A stretch of DNA of 64,000 nt. It comes from Psychrobacter sp. 28M-43 (GTDB lineage: Bacteria > Pseudomonadota > Gammaproteobacteria > Pseudomonadales > Moraxellaceae). The notes beneath the pieces are model-generated. The model saw only the letters and a list, made by a program, of their open reading frames with translations, searched no databases and was not told the origin of the DNA. This document shows, one piece after another, positions 35,288 through 44,229 of this stretch (the first letter of the stretch is position 1; each line of letters begins with the position of its first letter). The stretch spans positions 1,488,001-1,552,000 of the forward strand of contig NZ_CP061739.1 of NCBI RefSeq assembly GCF_014770435.1, written 5' to 3'. Position numbers and translations under genes: made by a program.

Positions 35288-36988
35288 TTAAACGACGGCA
35301 ACTTCTCTGAACATGCCAGCTTCCATGTGATACAGCAGATGACAGTGCCATGCCCATCGTCCAACTTCTCCCGTCACATCGAAGCTAATCTTTTGCGCTG
35401 GCTGAACCACAATCGTGTGTTTACGTACCTGAAAATCTCCAGATGGCGTGCGCAAGTCGCTCCACATTCCATGCAGATGCATAGGATGATTCATCATAGT
35501 GTCATTGACTAAGGTAATACGCACACGTTCGTTAGGCTTAATATTGACAGGGGTTGCATTCTTAAACATGACACCATCTAACGCCCAAATATAGCGCTCC
35601 ATGTTACCCGTTAAATGTAGCTCGATCTCTCGGGTAGGCTTACGCTGCTCTGCAAATATGGCCTCATCGACAGAGCGCAGCTGACTATAATTCAGCACGT
35701 CACGATTAATATTACGCAGGTTGATACCGGGGTCATCTAGGTTCATACGTGGACTGTCGACACGCATATCAGATTTAAAGTCATACTCGGTCTTGGCGTG
35801 CTTTGCTTTGTAGCCCTTATCACCCATCGCACCCATCATATCGGCCATGGTCAGCCATTCGATCTTGTCCATAGCAGGTATTGCAGCTCGCGCACCTTTT
35901 TTGGCCGCAAGTGTGGTCGCGACATAGCCTGAACGATCGATATTTTGGGCAAATATCGTATGTGCATCTTGAGTAGGCGTGATAATGACATCATAGGTCT
36001 CAGCCACGCCAATGCGGAAATCATCAATCGCAACGGGTGCGACATCAATACCATCTGTTGCTACCACAGTCATCTTAAGACCCGGTATACGCACATCAAA
36101 GATGGTTTGCGCTGAAGCATTGATAAAGCGTAGTTTGACAGGCTGTCCCGCTTTTACTAGTTGTGTCCAATTGGCCGCTGTGGTCTTACCATTCATTAGG
36201 TAGGTAAAGGTCTTTTCGCCAGACAGATCGGTAAAATCCGTCGGCATCATGCGCATCTGATTCCACATTTTGCGCTTGTCATAAGCGGCTTCTAAATCTG
36301 TTGCGGCGATATCAGACAATAGTTTTTTGAAGTCTGGCAGATGATAATTATCAAAGTCAGCGCGCTGTTTGAGCAACTTCAAGAGATTGTGCGGATCGCG
36401 GTGCGTCCAATCACTCAGCACGATTACATGGTCTTCTGCGACTGGATGACGCTCACGGCCTTTTGGCTCAATCACAATGGCACCAAGCATACCAGTTTGC
36501 TCTTGAAAGCCACTGTGTGAGTGATACCAATAGGTGCCTGATTGTTTAAGTTTGAATTTATAGGTAAAGGTGCTATTTGCAGGAATACCATCGAAACTGA
36601 TACCTGGCACCCCATCCATCTCAAAAGGTACGAGCAAGCCATGCCAATGGATAGAGGTTGACTCATTCATCTGATTATGAACACGGATAGTTACTGTATC
36701 GCCTTCTTGCATCTTTAGCGTTGGTGCTGGTAGCGAGTCATTAATCAGTGTTGCCATACTCGACTTGCCATTAACAGTAACGAGCTTCTTGCTGACATAC
36801 AGGTCAAACTCATTTCCAGTTAAGATAGGTACGATATGGTCGGCTTTATCACTGTTGACGGCCACATTCTGCTGGCCTTTACCGAGCGCACTATTAGCAA
36901 TAGACGGTAGGGTGGATAGCATGGATGCCCCTAACAAGGTAGAAGATCCTGTCAAAAAACGCCTGCGATTAAGCATGGTTTTGTTCAT
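35288..36988 (-). CDS. copA: copper-resistance multicopper oxidase CopA/PcoA type
   Basis: A 566-residue periplasmic oxidase that probably oxidises Cu(I). A Tat signal (R8-R-R-F-L-T-G, then a hydrophobic stretch) is present. Copper ligands: HWHG (H114, H116), HSHSG (H156, H158), HPMHLHG and the C-terminal HCHLLYHMEAGM (H548, C549, H550, H554, M559). The symbol copA here is the pco/cop-operon name and is not the P-type ATPase at 11001. AGGTGA lies before the ATG. It heads the stretch with copB and the DUF305 gene. Confidence 0.95.
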   Translation of the reverse strand: MNKTMLNRRRFLTGSSTLLGASMLSTLPSIANSALGKGQQNVAVNSDKADHIVPILTGNEFDLYVSKKLVTVNGKSSMATLINDSLPAPTLKMQEGDTVTIRVHNQMNESTSIHWHGLLVPFEMDGVPGISFDGIPANSTFTYKFKLKQSGTYWYHSHSGFQEQTGMLGAIVIEPKGRERHPVAEDHVIVLSDWTHRDPHNLLKLLKQRADFDNYHLPDFKKLLSDIAATDLEAAYDKRKMWNQMRMMPTDFTDLSGEKTFTYLMNGKTTAANWTQLVKAGQPVKLRFINASAQTIFDVRIPGLKMTVVATDGIDVAPVAIDDFRIGVAETYDVIITPTQDAHTIFAQNIDRSGYVATTLAAKKGARAAIPAMDKIEWLTMADMMGAMGDKGYKAKHAKTEYDFKSDMRVDSPRMNLDDPGINLRNINRDVLNYSQLRSVDEAIFAEQRKPTREIELHLTGNMERYIWALDGVMFKNATPVNIKPNERVRITLVNDTMMNHPMHLHGMWSDLRTPSGDFQVRKHTIVVQPAQKISFDVTGEVGRWAWHCHLLYHMEAGMFREVAVV

Positions 36989-37105
36989 AATGATTCACCT
37001 GATTTATATCCATAAAGTGAGAGTTGAGTCTGTATTTATCAGCTAAGCCTATGTCTTTGGCCGCTTATTAACAGATCTGAATAAGCTATTTAAACGACAA
37101 CCAAG

Positions 37106-37759
37106 CTAGATTTGCTGCTGCGGTGTGTCAATAGTTGCATAAATAGCTGTTGAGCCATCTTTGTTAAGCTGCATCACTTTATATGGCATAAATTTATCTT
37201 GGTATTCCATACCTGGGCTACCGACTGGCATGCTCGGTACGGCAAGACCGATCGCATCACTTGGCGGGTTTTTTAGGAACTGCGCCATATACTTAGCAGG
37301 GACATGACCTTCGAAAACGTAGCCATCAGTAGTGACGGTGGTATGGCAAGAGCGCATTTGCTGCGGTACGCTGTATCGCTCTTTAAACAAGGACACGTCT
37401 TCGACATTCTGTGCAGTTGCGTTTAAACCATGACCTTCGGCATAACCGACCCATTCTTTGCAACAGCCACAATTGGCATCTTTATAGACGGTGGCTGAGA
37501 TATTTTTTAGGATAGTTGATTGGGTGTCTGAAGGAGCGCTGACGGGTGTCATTTCAGCTGTTGGTTGCTCCGTGTGCGTAGTTTGCACGTTTTGCGTAGT
37601 AATAGTTGGCTCAGTCGCTGGTGTTGAGTCAGCAGCAGCGGAGTTAGGTTGACTACAAGCGGCAATCGTTAACGATAATGGCAATACCACGATCGCCGAG
37701 AGCACACGGCCAGATATCAGATTATGTTCATTAATAAATCTATTAGTATAGCGTCTCAT
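37106..37759 (-). CDS. DUF411 metal-binding lipoprotein
   Basis: A 217-residue protein with an N-terminal signal and lipobox (LTIAAC, about residues 30-35), a Thr/Pro/Glu-rich linker (about 36-85), and a DUF411 domain with DANCGCCKEWVGYAEGHG, RSCHTT and EGHVPAKYMAQFL. The cysteines and histidines suit copper binding in the periplasm. DUF411 genes are frequent in copper clusters. GGAG precedes the ATG. It lies 117 bp upstream of the oxidase gene on the same strand. Confidence 0.87.
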   Translation of the reverse strand: MRRYTNRFINEHNLISGRVLSAIVVLPLSLTIAACSQPNSAAADSTPATEPTITTQNVQTTHTEQPTAEMTPVSAPSDTQSTILKNISATVYKDANCGCCKEWVGYAEGHGLNATAQNVEDVSLFKERYSVPQQMRSCHTTVTTDGYVFEGHVPAKYMAQFLKNPPSDAIGLAVPSMPVGSPGMEYQDKFMPYKVMQLNKDGSTAIYATIDTPQQQI

Positions 37760-37914
37760 AAAACCACTCCCGAGCGTCTGTCTGACGATTAAATATTATA
37801 AAAATTAGAGCCATATCACTGGATAAAATAGCACTGGACAAAATAGTGCTAGCAAAGCTTAAAACTCAAATCGCAAAAAGCAGCACTATTGAGCACTGCA
37901 TTTTGTACAAAAAA

Positions 37915-38508
37915 TCAATGTTGCATTTCGGATCCATTACCTGACATATCCATCTCACCATCAAATGACATATCCAACATACTATCGTCTAACCGAGTCG
38001 TTAGCATGGTGTACTGGTTTTCATTCAAGTCAGGTAACGATCTAATAAAAGCGACCATCGCCCACATCCTATCATCATCGTGAGTAGCGCCCCAAGCGGG
38101 CATGCCAGACGCCATAATGCCATGTTTAATCGCCCAAAAGCTTTGTCTGGCACCAGCCTCGTTTTGATAGCGCTTAACAATATCCGCCTCAGTAAAATTA
38201 GGAGGCTTTGGGTACATACCGCTATTTAAATCTGTGCTGTTGACGCCGGGAGACAAATGGCAGCCTGCACACATATCTTTGTAATCTGCACCGCCCGAGC
38301 TGATCATTTCCGCCTTCTTTAAATTGGGAACCAAAATATTCTTACTGGCATGTTCAATTGAGCGTGTGCGGGCAGTTTCTAAAAAATCGTAAACCAGCGG
38401 ACTATGAGCTCGATCAGCACCGATATTTATCATGCCACTAGTCACCGTAATAAAAATACCCGCAATAGCGACAAAGACAGTAAAAAGTATTCCTAACAAG
38501 AACTTCAT
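37915..38508 (-). CDS. membrane-anchored c-type cytochrome
   Basis: A 197-residue protein with an uncleaved-looking N-terminal helix (about 3-25), one heme c site C80-AGC83-H84 and a later GMPAWG likely to supply the axial Met. The C-terminus is Met/Asp-rich (MLDMSFDGEMDMSGNGSEM), echoing the CopB repeats. It could pass electrons from copper oxidation or another periplasmic donor. It sits in the copper gene row between the DUF411 and Met-rich genes. Confidence 0.88.
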   Translation of the reverse strand: MKFLLGILFTVFVAIAGIFITVTSGMINIGADRAHSPLVYDFLETARTRSIEHASKNILVPNLKKAEMISSGGADYKDMCAGCHLSPGVNSTDLNSGMYPKPPNFTEADIVKRYQNEAGARQSFWAIKHGIMASGMPAWGATHDDDRMWAMVAFIRSLPDLNENQYTMLTTRLDDSMLDMSFDGEMDMSGNGSEMQH

Positions 38509-38702
38509 AGGTTTGTCCTAAAAATCCATTTTCTTTAATATCCCATTACTGCTTGATCAGCTTCTCTAACAATATAGTCAAGTCTATATAAATCCGCTAC
38601 AGCGTCATCCTCGCTAAGCATACTAATGTATAACTTGCACTCGGTTCCCTTGTATCGAAATTATATTGAACTGACTATAGTATTGAACTTATAAATTGAT
38701 AT

Positions 38703-38999
38703 TTAAGAGTCGCTATCGCTGCTCACACAGTGCTTTTGGTACATCGCTTTCATTTTGCTCATGTTAGCCATCATGGCTTTCATAGCAGGATCATTCATAT
38801 CCATTTTGCTATGATCCATTTTTTGCATCATCTGCATATGCTTTTCCATTTTCTCACAGTTCATTTGGTCTTTTTCAGCGTGCATTTTTGGGTCGTGCGC
38901 CAAAGCAGAGGTTGAAACAACTAAGGCTATAGCAGTTGCTACGATTGATTTAAACAGTGGCATTGATTTGAGCAGTGGCATTAATTTGAATAGTGACAT
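38703..38999 (-). CDS. small Met/His-rich periplasmic protein
   Basis: A 98-residue exported protein: signal peptide to about residue 35 (ALVVSTSALA), then a mature part rich in Met, His and Lys (KMHAEKDQMNCEKMEKHMQMM, abridged) with two cysteines. It is suited to Cu(I) binding but matches no family I can name. The N-terminus contains an internal near-repeat (LFKLMP, LLKSMP, LFKS) from an 18-24-bp DNA duplication. AAGGA precedes the ATG. It is the first gene after a CopR-like box. Confidence 0.75.
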   Translation of the reverse strand: MSLFKLMPLLKSMPLFKSIVATAIALVVSTSALAHDPKMHAEKDQMNCEKMEKHMQMMQKMDHSKMDMNDPAMKAMMANMSKMKAMYQKHCVSSDSDS

Positions 39000-39099
39000 G
39001 GTAAATCCTTATTTGATTTAGTATGTAGTCGAAAAGACTTTAAGATATTAAGTTACTTTAAAGCATACTTTAGTGATTCTGACAGAGAGATGACGGTAA

Positions 39100-39117
39100 G
39101 ATTACAATTCTGTCATC
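39100..39117. promoter_or_regulatory. CusR/CopR-like box upstream of the copper operon
   Basis: GATTACAATTCTGTCATC is an imperfect dyad with ATTACA and TGTCAT separated by 4 bp, close to the CusR box core (ATGACA-N4-TGTCAT). It lies 101 bp before the Met-rich gene start and 5 bp from the left end of the insertion sequence. A related box is at 41496-41511. Confidence 0.6.
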
Positions 39118-39184
39118 TTACTATCAAAAAAACGAAAGAGGACTCCACCTGACATTAGGGTGGAGGTGAATTTCGCATCACTGG

Positions 39185-39583
39185 TTAGCCTCGCTGGTTC
39201 TGAATATATTGCTTAATAATATCTAATGGCGCACCACCACAAGAGCTTGCAAAGTAGGAGCGTGACCAAAGCACAGGCTTGGAATAAGCTGCTCTTAAAT
39301 CGATAAAATCACCCCTCATTCGTCTACTGGTGACTGACTTCAAGTTATTAACCAATTTGCTTAATTGCACCGTTGGCGGGTACTGGATAAGCATGTGGAT
39401 ATGATCTGCCTCACCGTTACATTCTTTTAATTCAGCATCAAAGCTCTTGCATACCTCAGTGACACACTCACTGAAATAATTATGATGCAGCTCACTTAAA
39501 ACTTTTTTTCGGTACTTAGTGATAAAAACCAAATGAACGTGGAGGTTAAAGGCAGCATGGCGGTTTTTGTATACCTCACTCAT
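39185..39583 (-). CDS. tnpA: IS200/IS605 TnpA Y1 transposase
   Basis: A 132-residue HUH single-strand transposase. The HUH motif is H61-I-H63 (in EADHIHMLIQYPP), and the catalytic tyrosine is Y126 (IIKQYIQNQ), matching IS608 TnpA spacing. It recognises the hairpins at both ends and cuts and rejoins single-stranded DNA. The frame is full length and undamaged. It diverges from tnpB. Confidence 0.93.
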   Translation of the reverse strand: MSEVYKNRHAAFNLHVHLVFITKYRKKVLSELHHNYFSECVTEVCKSFDAELKECNGEADHIHMLIQYPPTVQLSKLVNNLKSVTSRRMRGDFIDLRAAYSKPVLWSRSYFASSCGGAPLDIIKQYIQNQRG

Positions 39584-39657
39584 TGCAATAAATATCCTTA
39601 AATGCTAGTATTATAAGCATAATATCAAATACACACTCATTGATAAAGAATGCATTT

Positions 39658-40965
39658 ATGAAAATCAACAAAGCGTATAAATTTAGGCTTGAGCCTAATG
39701 CGGAGCAGGAGATTGTTCTAAATAATCTTGTCGGCTCTGCACGTTTTGTTTGGAATCAAATGCTAGCGATCTCATTTGAGATGTTTGCTAAAGATGAGTT
39801 TATCAATGCCACGAACCTCGTTAATAAAATCATGGATCTAAAGAGCAACCCTGATTTCGAGTTCTTAAAAACCAGATCAAACGCTGTCTCTTTACAACAA
39901 AAAGTACGTGATCTGGCATCGGCTTGGTCGCGTTTCTTTGATCCTAAAGTACATGCCAGATTGAAAGAAAATAAAAAGAAACCTCGCAAACCCAAGTTCT
40001 TTAAACTGGCTGATGGCACAGAAATCCAGCTACGCCCGTTGATGCCAAAATTTAAGCGCAAATCAGATGGGCGTGACTCAATTCGCTTGGTTCAGTTTGA
40101 CAAATACTGCCGTGTTGAGGGCAATCGAGTAAAACTACCGAATGGCGTGGGCTTGGTGAAGTTTAGAAAATCGCAAGACATCATCGGCACGGTTAAAAAT
40201 GTCACCATTAGCAAGAAATCGGGGCACTGGTATGTGTCGTTTGGCACAGAGCGCGAACTGGATGAGAACCCACGCCATCCTGCCACAAGCGCCATTGGCT
40301 TGGACGTGGGCATCAGCAAACTACTCACCACCTCAAACGGTGAATATATTAAACCTAAGAATAGCTTTAAAGCCAATCAACTCAAACTTGCCAAGCTGCA
40401 ACGAGGGCTAGCAAAGAAAGTAAAATTCAGTGAGAACTGGAAAAAGCAAAACCGCAAGATTCAAAAACTCCACAGCCACATTGCCAATATCAGACATGAC
40501 TACTTGCATAAAATCACCACCAGCATCAGCAAAAGCCACGCCATGATTGCTTGTGAAGATTTAAAAGTCGCCAATATGTCAAAATCAGCCAGTGGTACGG
40601 TGGAGAACAAAGGTCATCATGTCAAAGCCAAATCAGGATTAAATAAATCCATCCTAGATCAAGGCTGGGGCATGATGGTCAATATGCTTGAGTACAAGCA
40701 ACAATGGCGCGGTGGGTTACTGATTAAGGTAAACCCACGATACACTAGCCAAACCTGCTCTGAATGCCAGCATATCGCTGTCGATAACAGACAAACTCAG
40801 TCAAAATTTGAGTGCGTCAAATGTAGGTATGTTGCGAACGCTGATTTTAATGCGGCTCGTAACATATTAGCGGCAGGACATGCCGTTTTGTCTGCGGAGG
40901 GAGGATGCAGTAAAGGTCGCCCGTTGAAACGGAAAATAAGCGACCTTCGTGAGAAAGTCGCCTAA
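39658..40965 (+). CDS. tnpB: TnpB RNA-guided nuclease
   Basis: A 435-residue TnpB. The N-terminal helix-turn-helix/REC part (KAYKFRLEPNAEQE) is followed by a split RuvC nuclease with D216 (GLDVGISKL), E300 (ACEDLKV) and D396 (ADFNAARNIL), plus a zinc finger CxxC...CxxC (C367, C370, C386, C389). All catalytic residues are present, so it looks active. The ATG at 39658 begins the conserved region; a TTG at 39640 is less likely. It would use an omega-RNA from the right end and the TTAC motif as its target-adjacent sequence. Confidence 0.93.
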   Translation: MKINKAYKFRLEPNAEQEIVLNNLVGSARFVWNQMLAISFEMFAKDEFINATNLVNKIMDLKSNPDFEFLKTRSNAVSLQQKVRDLASAWSRFFDPKVHARLKENKKKPRKPKFFKLADGTEIQLRPLMPKFKRKSDGRDSIRLVQFDKYCRVEGNRVKLPNGVGLVKFRKSQDIIGTVKNVTISKKSGHWYVSFGTERELDENPRHPATSAIGLDVGISKLLTTSNGEYIKPKNSFKANQLKLAKLQRGLAKKVKFSENWKKQNRKIQKLHSHIANIRHDYLHKITTSISKSHAMIACEDLKVANMSKSASGTVENKGHHVKAKSGLNKSILDQGWGMMVNMLEYKQQWRGGLLIKVNPRYTSQTCSECQHIAVDNRQTQSKFECVKCRYVANADFNAARNILAAGHAVLSAEGGCSKGRPLKRKISDLREKVA

Positions 40966-41044
40966 GAGCATCTGCTTTTAGAATCCCCCACTTGAGCTTC
41001 GCGAAAGTGGTGGGAGTGTGTCAATTATGGTTTTTAATGTTGTC
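40810..41044 (+). ncRNA. predicted omega-RNA of TnpB with flanking guide
   Basis: By analogy with IS200/IS605 systems, an RNA from the tnpB 3' end through the right-end hairpin (40985-41014) to TCAA, with 16-20 bases of flank (41025 on, TTATGG...) as guide. Boundaries are approximate and set by analogy; only the right-end hairpin is directly seen. Confidence 0.4.
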
Positions 41045-41076
41045 AGTAATCCTTTAGTATGACATCAGAGCTGATG

Positions 41077-41361
41077 TTACTTATCGCTACCATATTTATT
41101 GATAAAGTATTTTTCAGACTGTAGATGTTGATCTTTGTGTTCAATCTCACAAGCCACTCTCGCATCGATATAACTTTTCATTTGTGAATTTGAGAGCTGA
41201 GCATCGTTATGATCCAAGTTTTTTGCAAACTTAGTCACAGCGTCGCAGTTGTTGATGATTGAAGTGCTTAGATCAGTCGTATGCGCATTGGCAGTGGTAG
41301 TACCGATAAGTACCGATACCGACAGCAATACTACTTTTTTGAATGAACCGTGAATTTTCAT
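41077..41361 (-). CDS. small exported protein of the copper region
   Basis: A 94-residue protein with a signal peptide (MKIHGSFKKVVLLSVSVLIG, cleavage after NAHA-like TTANA near residue 26). The mature part is polar, with two cysteines (INNCDAV, RVACEIEHKDQH) and several His. No family is recognised. It is divergent from copR across a CopR-like box, so it is probably copper-regulated. The insertion sequence lies just downstream. Confidence 0.65.
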   Translation of the reverse strand: MKIHGSFKKVVLLSVSVLIGTTTANAHTTDLSTSIINNCDAVTKFAKNLDHNDAQLSNSQMKSYIDARVACEIEHKDQHLQSEKYFINKYGSDK

Positions 41362-41495
41362 ATAAAACCTCTTTTGTAAGTTGTTTACATTGATTACCGA
41401 TAAAAATAATTCATCGTAGCTAAGTATTGAAACGAGCAGCTATTTATCGTTTATGTAGGTTAGCAAAATAAAACTGACAGTCTGATTACGAGCAC

Positions 41496-41511
41496 ATGAC
41501 ATCTTTGTCAG
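41496..41511. promoter_or_regulatory. CusR/CopR-like box upstream of copR
   Basis: ATGACATCTTTGTCAG matches ATGACA-N4-TGTCAT at 11 of 12 core positions. It lies in the gap between the divergent exported-protein gene and copR, 70 bp before the copR start, which fits autoregulation. Confidence 0.6.
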
Positions 41512-41580
41512 CTACCAGTCAATGTTGTCACCTGTGCTGGTTAGAACGTTAAACAATCATGACCGTATTGAGGAATCACA

Positions 41581-42303
41581 ATGAAAGTACTGCTGGTAGA
41601 AGATGAATTGAAGCTTGGCGAGTATATAAAAAAAGGCTTAACCGAAGCTGGGTTTATCGTGGATCATCAGCTAACAGGATTAGATGGATATCATGCATTG
41701 ATGACGGAAGAATTTAGCGTGATACTGATGGATGTGATGCTACCTGACGTTAGTGGTTTTGAGCTGGTGCGTAATTACCGAGCGGCTGGCAAGCATACGC
41801 CCGTGCTATTTCTAACCGCAAAAGATGACTTAAGTGACAAGATAAAGGGGATTGAGATTGGTGGTGATGATTATTTGACCAAACCTTTCGCCTTCGCAGA
41901 ATTGATCGTTAGGATGAAAAGCTTATTACGACGTGCCAATCAAGCCGACTATCAAAGTACGATTATGCAAATAGCGGATCTCAAGATGGACATTGGCAAG
42001 CGTACGGTGCATAGAGGAGATAAGCCTATTAAGCTCACGGCAAAAGAGTTTTCCTTACTACAGTTTTTATTGGAGCGCCGCGGTGAAGTGCTTCCACGCT
42101 CAATCATCGCCTCCCAAGTATGGGATATGAACTTTGAAAATGATACCAATGTGATTGATGTGGCGATAAGGCGTCTTCGTATAAAAATAGACGATGATCA
42201 TGACGCAAAGCTGATTCATACGGTGCGCGGGATGGGCTATCGGTTAGAAGCTGTCGATACAGCGCTTGATAGCAAACCATCTCACGAAGCTGGCAATGTC
42301 TAA
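41581..42303 (+). CDS. copR: OmpR-family copper response regulator CopR/CusR
   Basis: A 240-residue response regulator: receiver domain (about 1-118) with D8-E9, phospho-acceptor D51 (LMDVMLPD) and LTKPF, then an OmpR/PhoB winged helix (about 130-225; TAKEFSLLQFLLERRGEVLPR, abridged; RLRIKIDD). It is paired with the downstream heavy-metal sensor and borders copper genes and two CusR-like boxes, so it probably activates the resistance operon. AGGAATCAC lies before the ATG. Confidence 0.9.
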   Translation: MKVLLVEDELKLGEYIKKGLTEAGFIVDHQLTGLDGYHALMTEEFSVILMDVMLPDVSGFELVRNYRAAGKHTPVLFLTAKDDLSDKIKGIEIGGDDYLTKPFAFAELIVRMKSLLRRANQADYQSTIMQIADLKMDIGKRTVHRGDKPIKLTAKEFSLLQFLLERRGEVLPRSIIASQVWDMNFENDTNVIDVAIRRLRIKIDDDHDAKLIHTVRGMGYRLEAVDTALDSKPSHEAGNV

Positions 42304-43849
42304 TATGAAATATAGGTTTGATAATCGGCGCTTGCCACTATTATGGCGTACTGTGTTGTTGCTCACGATATTTGTGGTTATATCGCAGGTTATCATTTAT
42401 ATATGGATACAGCGTTCTGTTAAAGGCCATTTTGAGCAAATGGACGCTGAGATTATGACCCATGCGGCTTTTAATCTACGTAAACGAGTGATAGATAGTA
42501 GCTCTATAACTTCCCAAACCCTACCAAGCTCTCAAAATTCATTAAATAGTCAACAGCCGCTAAGAGCAGCACCTGACGTAATGCCTGATGGAGATACTTC
42601 TACCGCAGCGATATCAGATGAAACTGATCATCAGCATTCTTCTTGGCTAGATTACGATCTAAAAACCATTATCGCTAATAAAGAAGGGCAGATACTGTCT
42701 AGTACCCCCAATAACTTTGCTCAAGAGCTAGGGGAAGGGTTTAATCTGTCATCACTGAAACAAGATAATGATAAGCAACAGTTTGTGATGAATATTAACA
42801 GCCGATATTATCGAGCAATGGTCATTGAAGACGACAAAATGCTCGCGCTTATCGCATTGCCTATAGATGTGCATCATCAGTATTTATTACAGTTCAATCG
42901 TCAGCTTAGTATGATTTTGTTCGCGATTACCTTGTTGCTCGTCTCAGTAGCGGCGCTGGGTGTGTACTGGGGTTTTGCCCCTTTGGCGACCATCGTCCAA
43001 AAAATGAAAACAATGAATCCTGACAGATTGGATGATAGAGTCACGGTCAGTGATATGCCGTTAGAGCTACGACCATTAGCAGAATCTTACAACTCAATGA
43101 TGGCCAAGCTTGAAAGTAACTTTGAGTCTTTGTCACGGTTTTCAGACAATATCGCCCATGAGCTGCGCACTCCAATAGCGACACTCAGCACGCAAACGCA
43201 AGTCATGTTAAACAAACCAAGAGCGGGCGATGAATACATTGAGCAGCTACATCATCAGCATGACACGTTAGAGCAGCTGTCGGCCATGATAAATAATATG
43301 TTGCTGCTGGCAAAAACCCAAAAAGGATTGAGTGACTCGCAAATCAGTCATGTGGATACGGACAGTTTAATCACCAAGCTCATTGATTACTACGAAATGA
43401 TTGCAGAAGACCGAGGTATCGCTATTGAAACCAAAGGTGAGTTCAGCGCTGTCTTAGGGGATAAAGGTTTATTACAAAGGCTCTTTGCTAATCTGATATC
43501 GAATGCGATTTATTATGCTGCTCAAGATAGCGTTATAACCATTAGTGCAGATAGAGTAAACTCAGATAAGATAGTGGGCACAACGATAACCAGTTTTCAG
43601 CAATCAAAACAAGCCGTTTTACGAATCACCATCACCAACCAATTAGATGAGCCGTTGACACAAAGTGAGGCAGATAAGTTGTTTGAGCGCTTCTATCGAC
43701 ATCACAAAACAATAGATCGCCATACAGGAACAGGTTTGGGTCTATCTATCGTACAGTCTATCGTTGGGGCGCATAACGGTAACGTCAGTATTACTATAAA
43801 AGACGATGATTACTTTCAAGTAAGTGTCGAGTTATTGGCGGAAGTTTAA
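42296..43849 (+). CDS. copS: heavy-metal sensor histidine kinase CopS/CusS
   Basis: A membrane sensor kinase of about 517 residues. Helix 1 (about 15-40) and helix 2 (about 205-225) enclose a periplasmic loop of about 170 residues with a HQHSSW stretch. HAMP, the phospho-acceptor H near residue 288 (SDNIAHELRTP) and the ATP-binding domain (NLISNAIYYA; GTGLGLSIVQSI) follow. The start overlaps the copR stop by 8 bp, implying coupling; ATGs at 42266 and 42305 are alternatives. It probably senses periplasmic copper. Confidence 0.9.
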   Translation: MSNMKYRFDNRRLPLLWRTVLLLTIFVVISQVIIYIWIQRSVKGHFEQMDAEIMTHAAFNLRKRVIDSSSITSQTLPSSQNSLNSQQPLRAAPDVMPDGDTSTAAISDETDHQHSSWLDYDLKTIIANKEGQILSSTPNNFAQELGEGFNLSSLKQDNDKQQFVMNINSRYYRAMVIEDDKMLALIALPIDVHHQYLLQFNRQLSMILFAITLLLVSVAALGVYWGFAPLATIVQKMKTMNPDRLDDRVTVSDMPLELRPLAESYNSMMAKLESNFESLSRFSDNIAHELRTPIATLSTQTQVMLNKPRAGDEYIEQLHHQHDTLEQLSAMINNMLLLAKTQKGLSDSQISHVDTDSLITKLIDYYEMIAEDRGIAIETKGEFSAVLGDKGLLQRLFANLISNAIYYAAQDSVITISADRVNSDKIVGTTITSFQQSKQAVLRITITNQLDEPLTQSEADKLFERFYRHHKTIDRHTGTGLGLSIVQSIVGAHNGNVSITIKDDDYFQVSVELLAEV

Positions 43850-43859
43850 TCTTTTAGTA

Positions 43860-44029
43860 GGGCGTGTCCTCATTTTAAAAATGGTGATAAAAATGAGATA
43901 AATCGCAGTCAAACAAGGAGAATAGCGCAGATAATATCGAGATATTAGTCAGCTATTTGACACCGTTTGGCAAGATTTAGCCATTTTTAACTCATTTAGA
44001 TGACTATCGATTGAATTGAGGACACGCCC
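43860..44029. mobile_element. 170-bp MITE with IS5-like terminal repeats
   Basis: Perfect terminal inverted repeats GGGCGTGTCCTCA (43860-43872) and TGAGGACACGCCC (44017-44029), flanked on both sides by TA, a likely 2-bp target duplication. The inside has no ORF. The ends resemble those of IS5-family (IS427-like) elements, so it is probably a non-autonomous derivative. It lies 10 bp after the copS stop. The remaining gap to 44229 shows nothing else. Confidence 0.75.
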
Positions 44030-44229
44030 TAGTCAACAATAGATATTCAATCTGAATAGATAGATTTGGCAAGTAATTGCCTTGAAAACGAGCTAGTAAT
44101 GACCAAGTAAATGTATGTCTAGTACCCAATATAAAACTAGAAATTGTTAAAAAGCAGTAGGTAGAGCAGTAAGTTGATAACGAGCATAATACTTAAAACA
44201 CAATCATAAAAACCAATTAGGGAATAACT

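Larger units (their letters stand above)
39122..41024. mobile_element. IS200/IS605 insertion sequence, IS608 type
   Basis: A 1903-bp element with divergent tnpA and tnpB. The left end follows TTAC (39118-39121), has AAAG (39135-39138) and a hairpin CTCCACC/GGTGGAG (39143-39165). The right end has GAAT (40981-40984), a hairpin (40985-41014) and finishes with TCAA (41021-41024). TTAC, TCAA and the AAAG/GAAT guide tetramers are those of IS608. It has no terminal inverted repeats or target duplication, as expected. It separates two copper-linked genes. Confidence 0.88.

Noticed and set aside
39756..40061. 101-residue leftward ORF inside tnpB
   Set aside because: It is antisense to conserved TnpB sequence; tnpB explains the codons.
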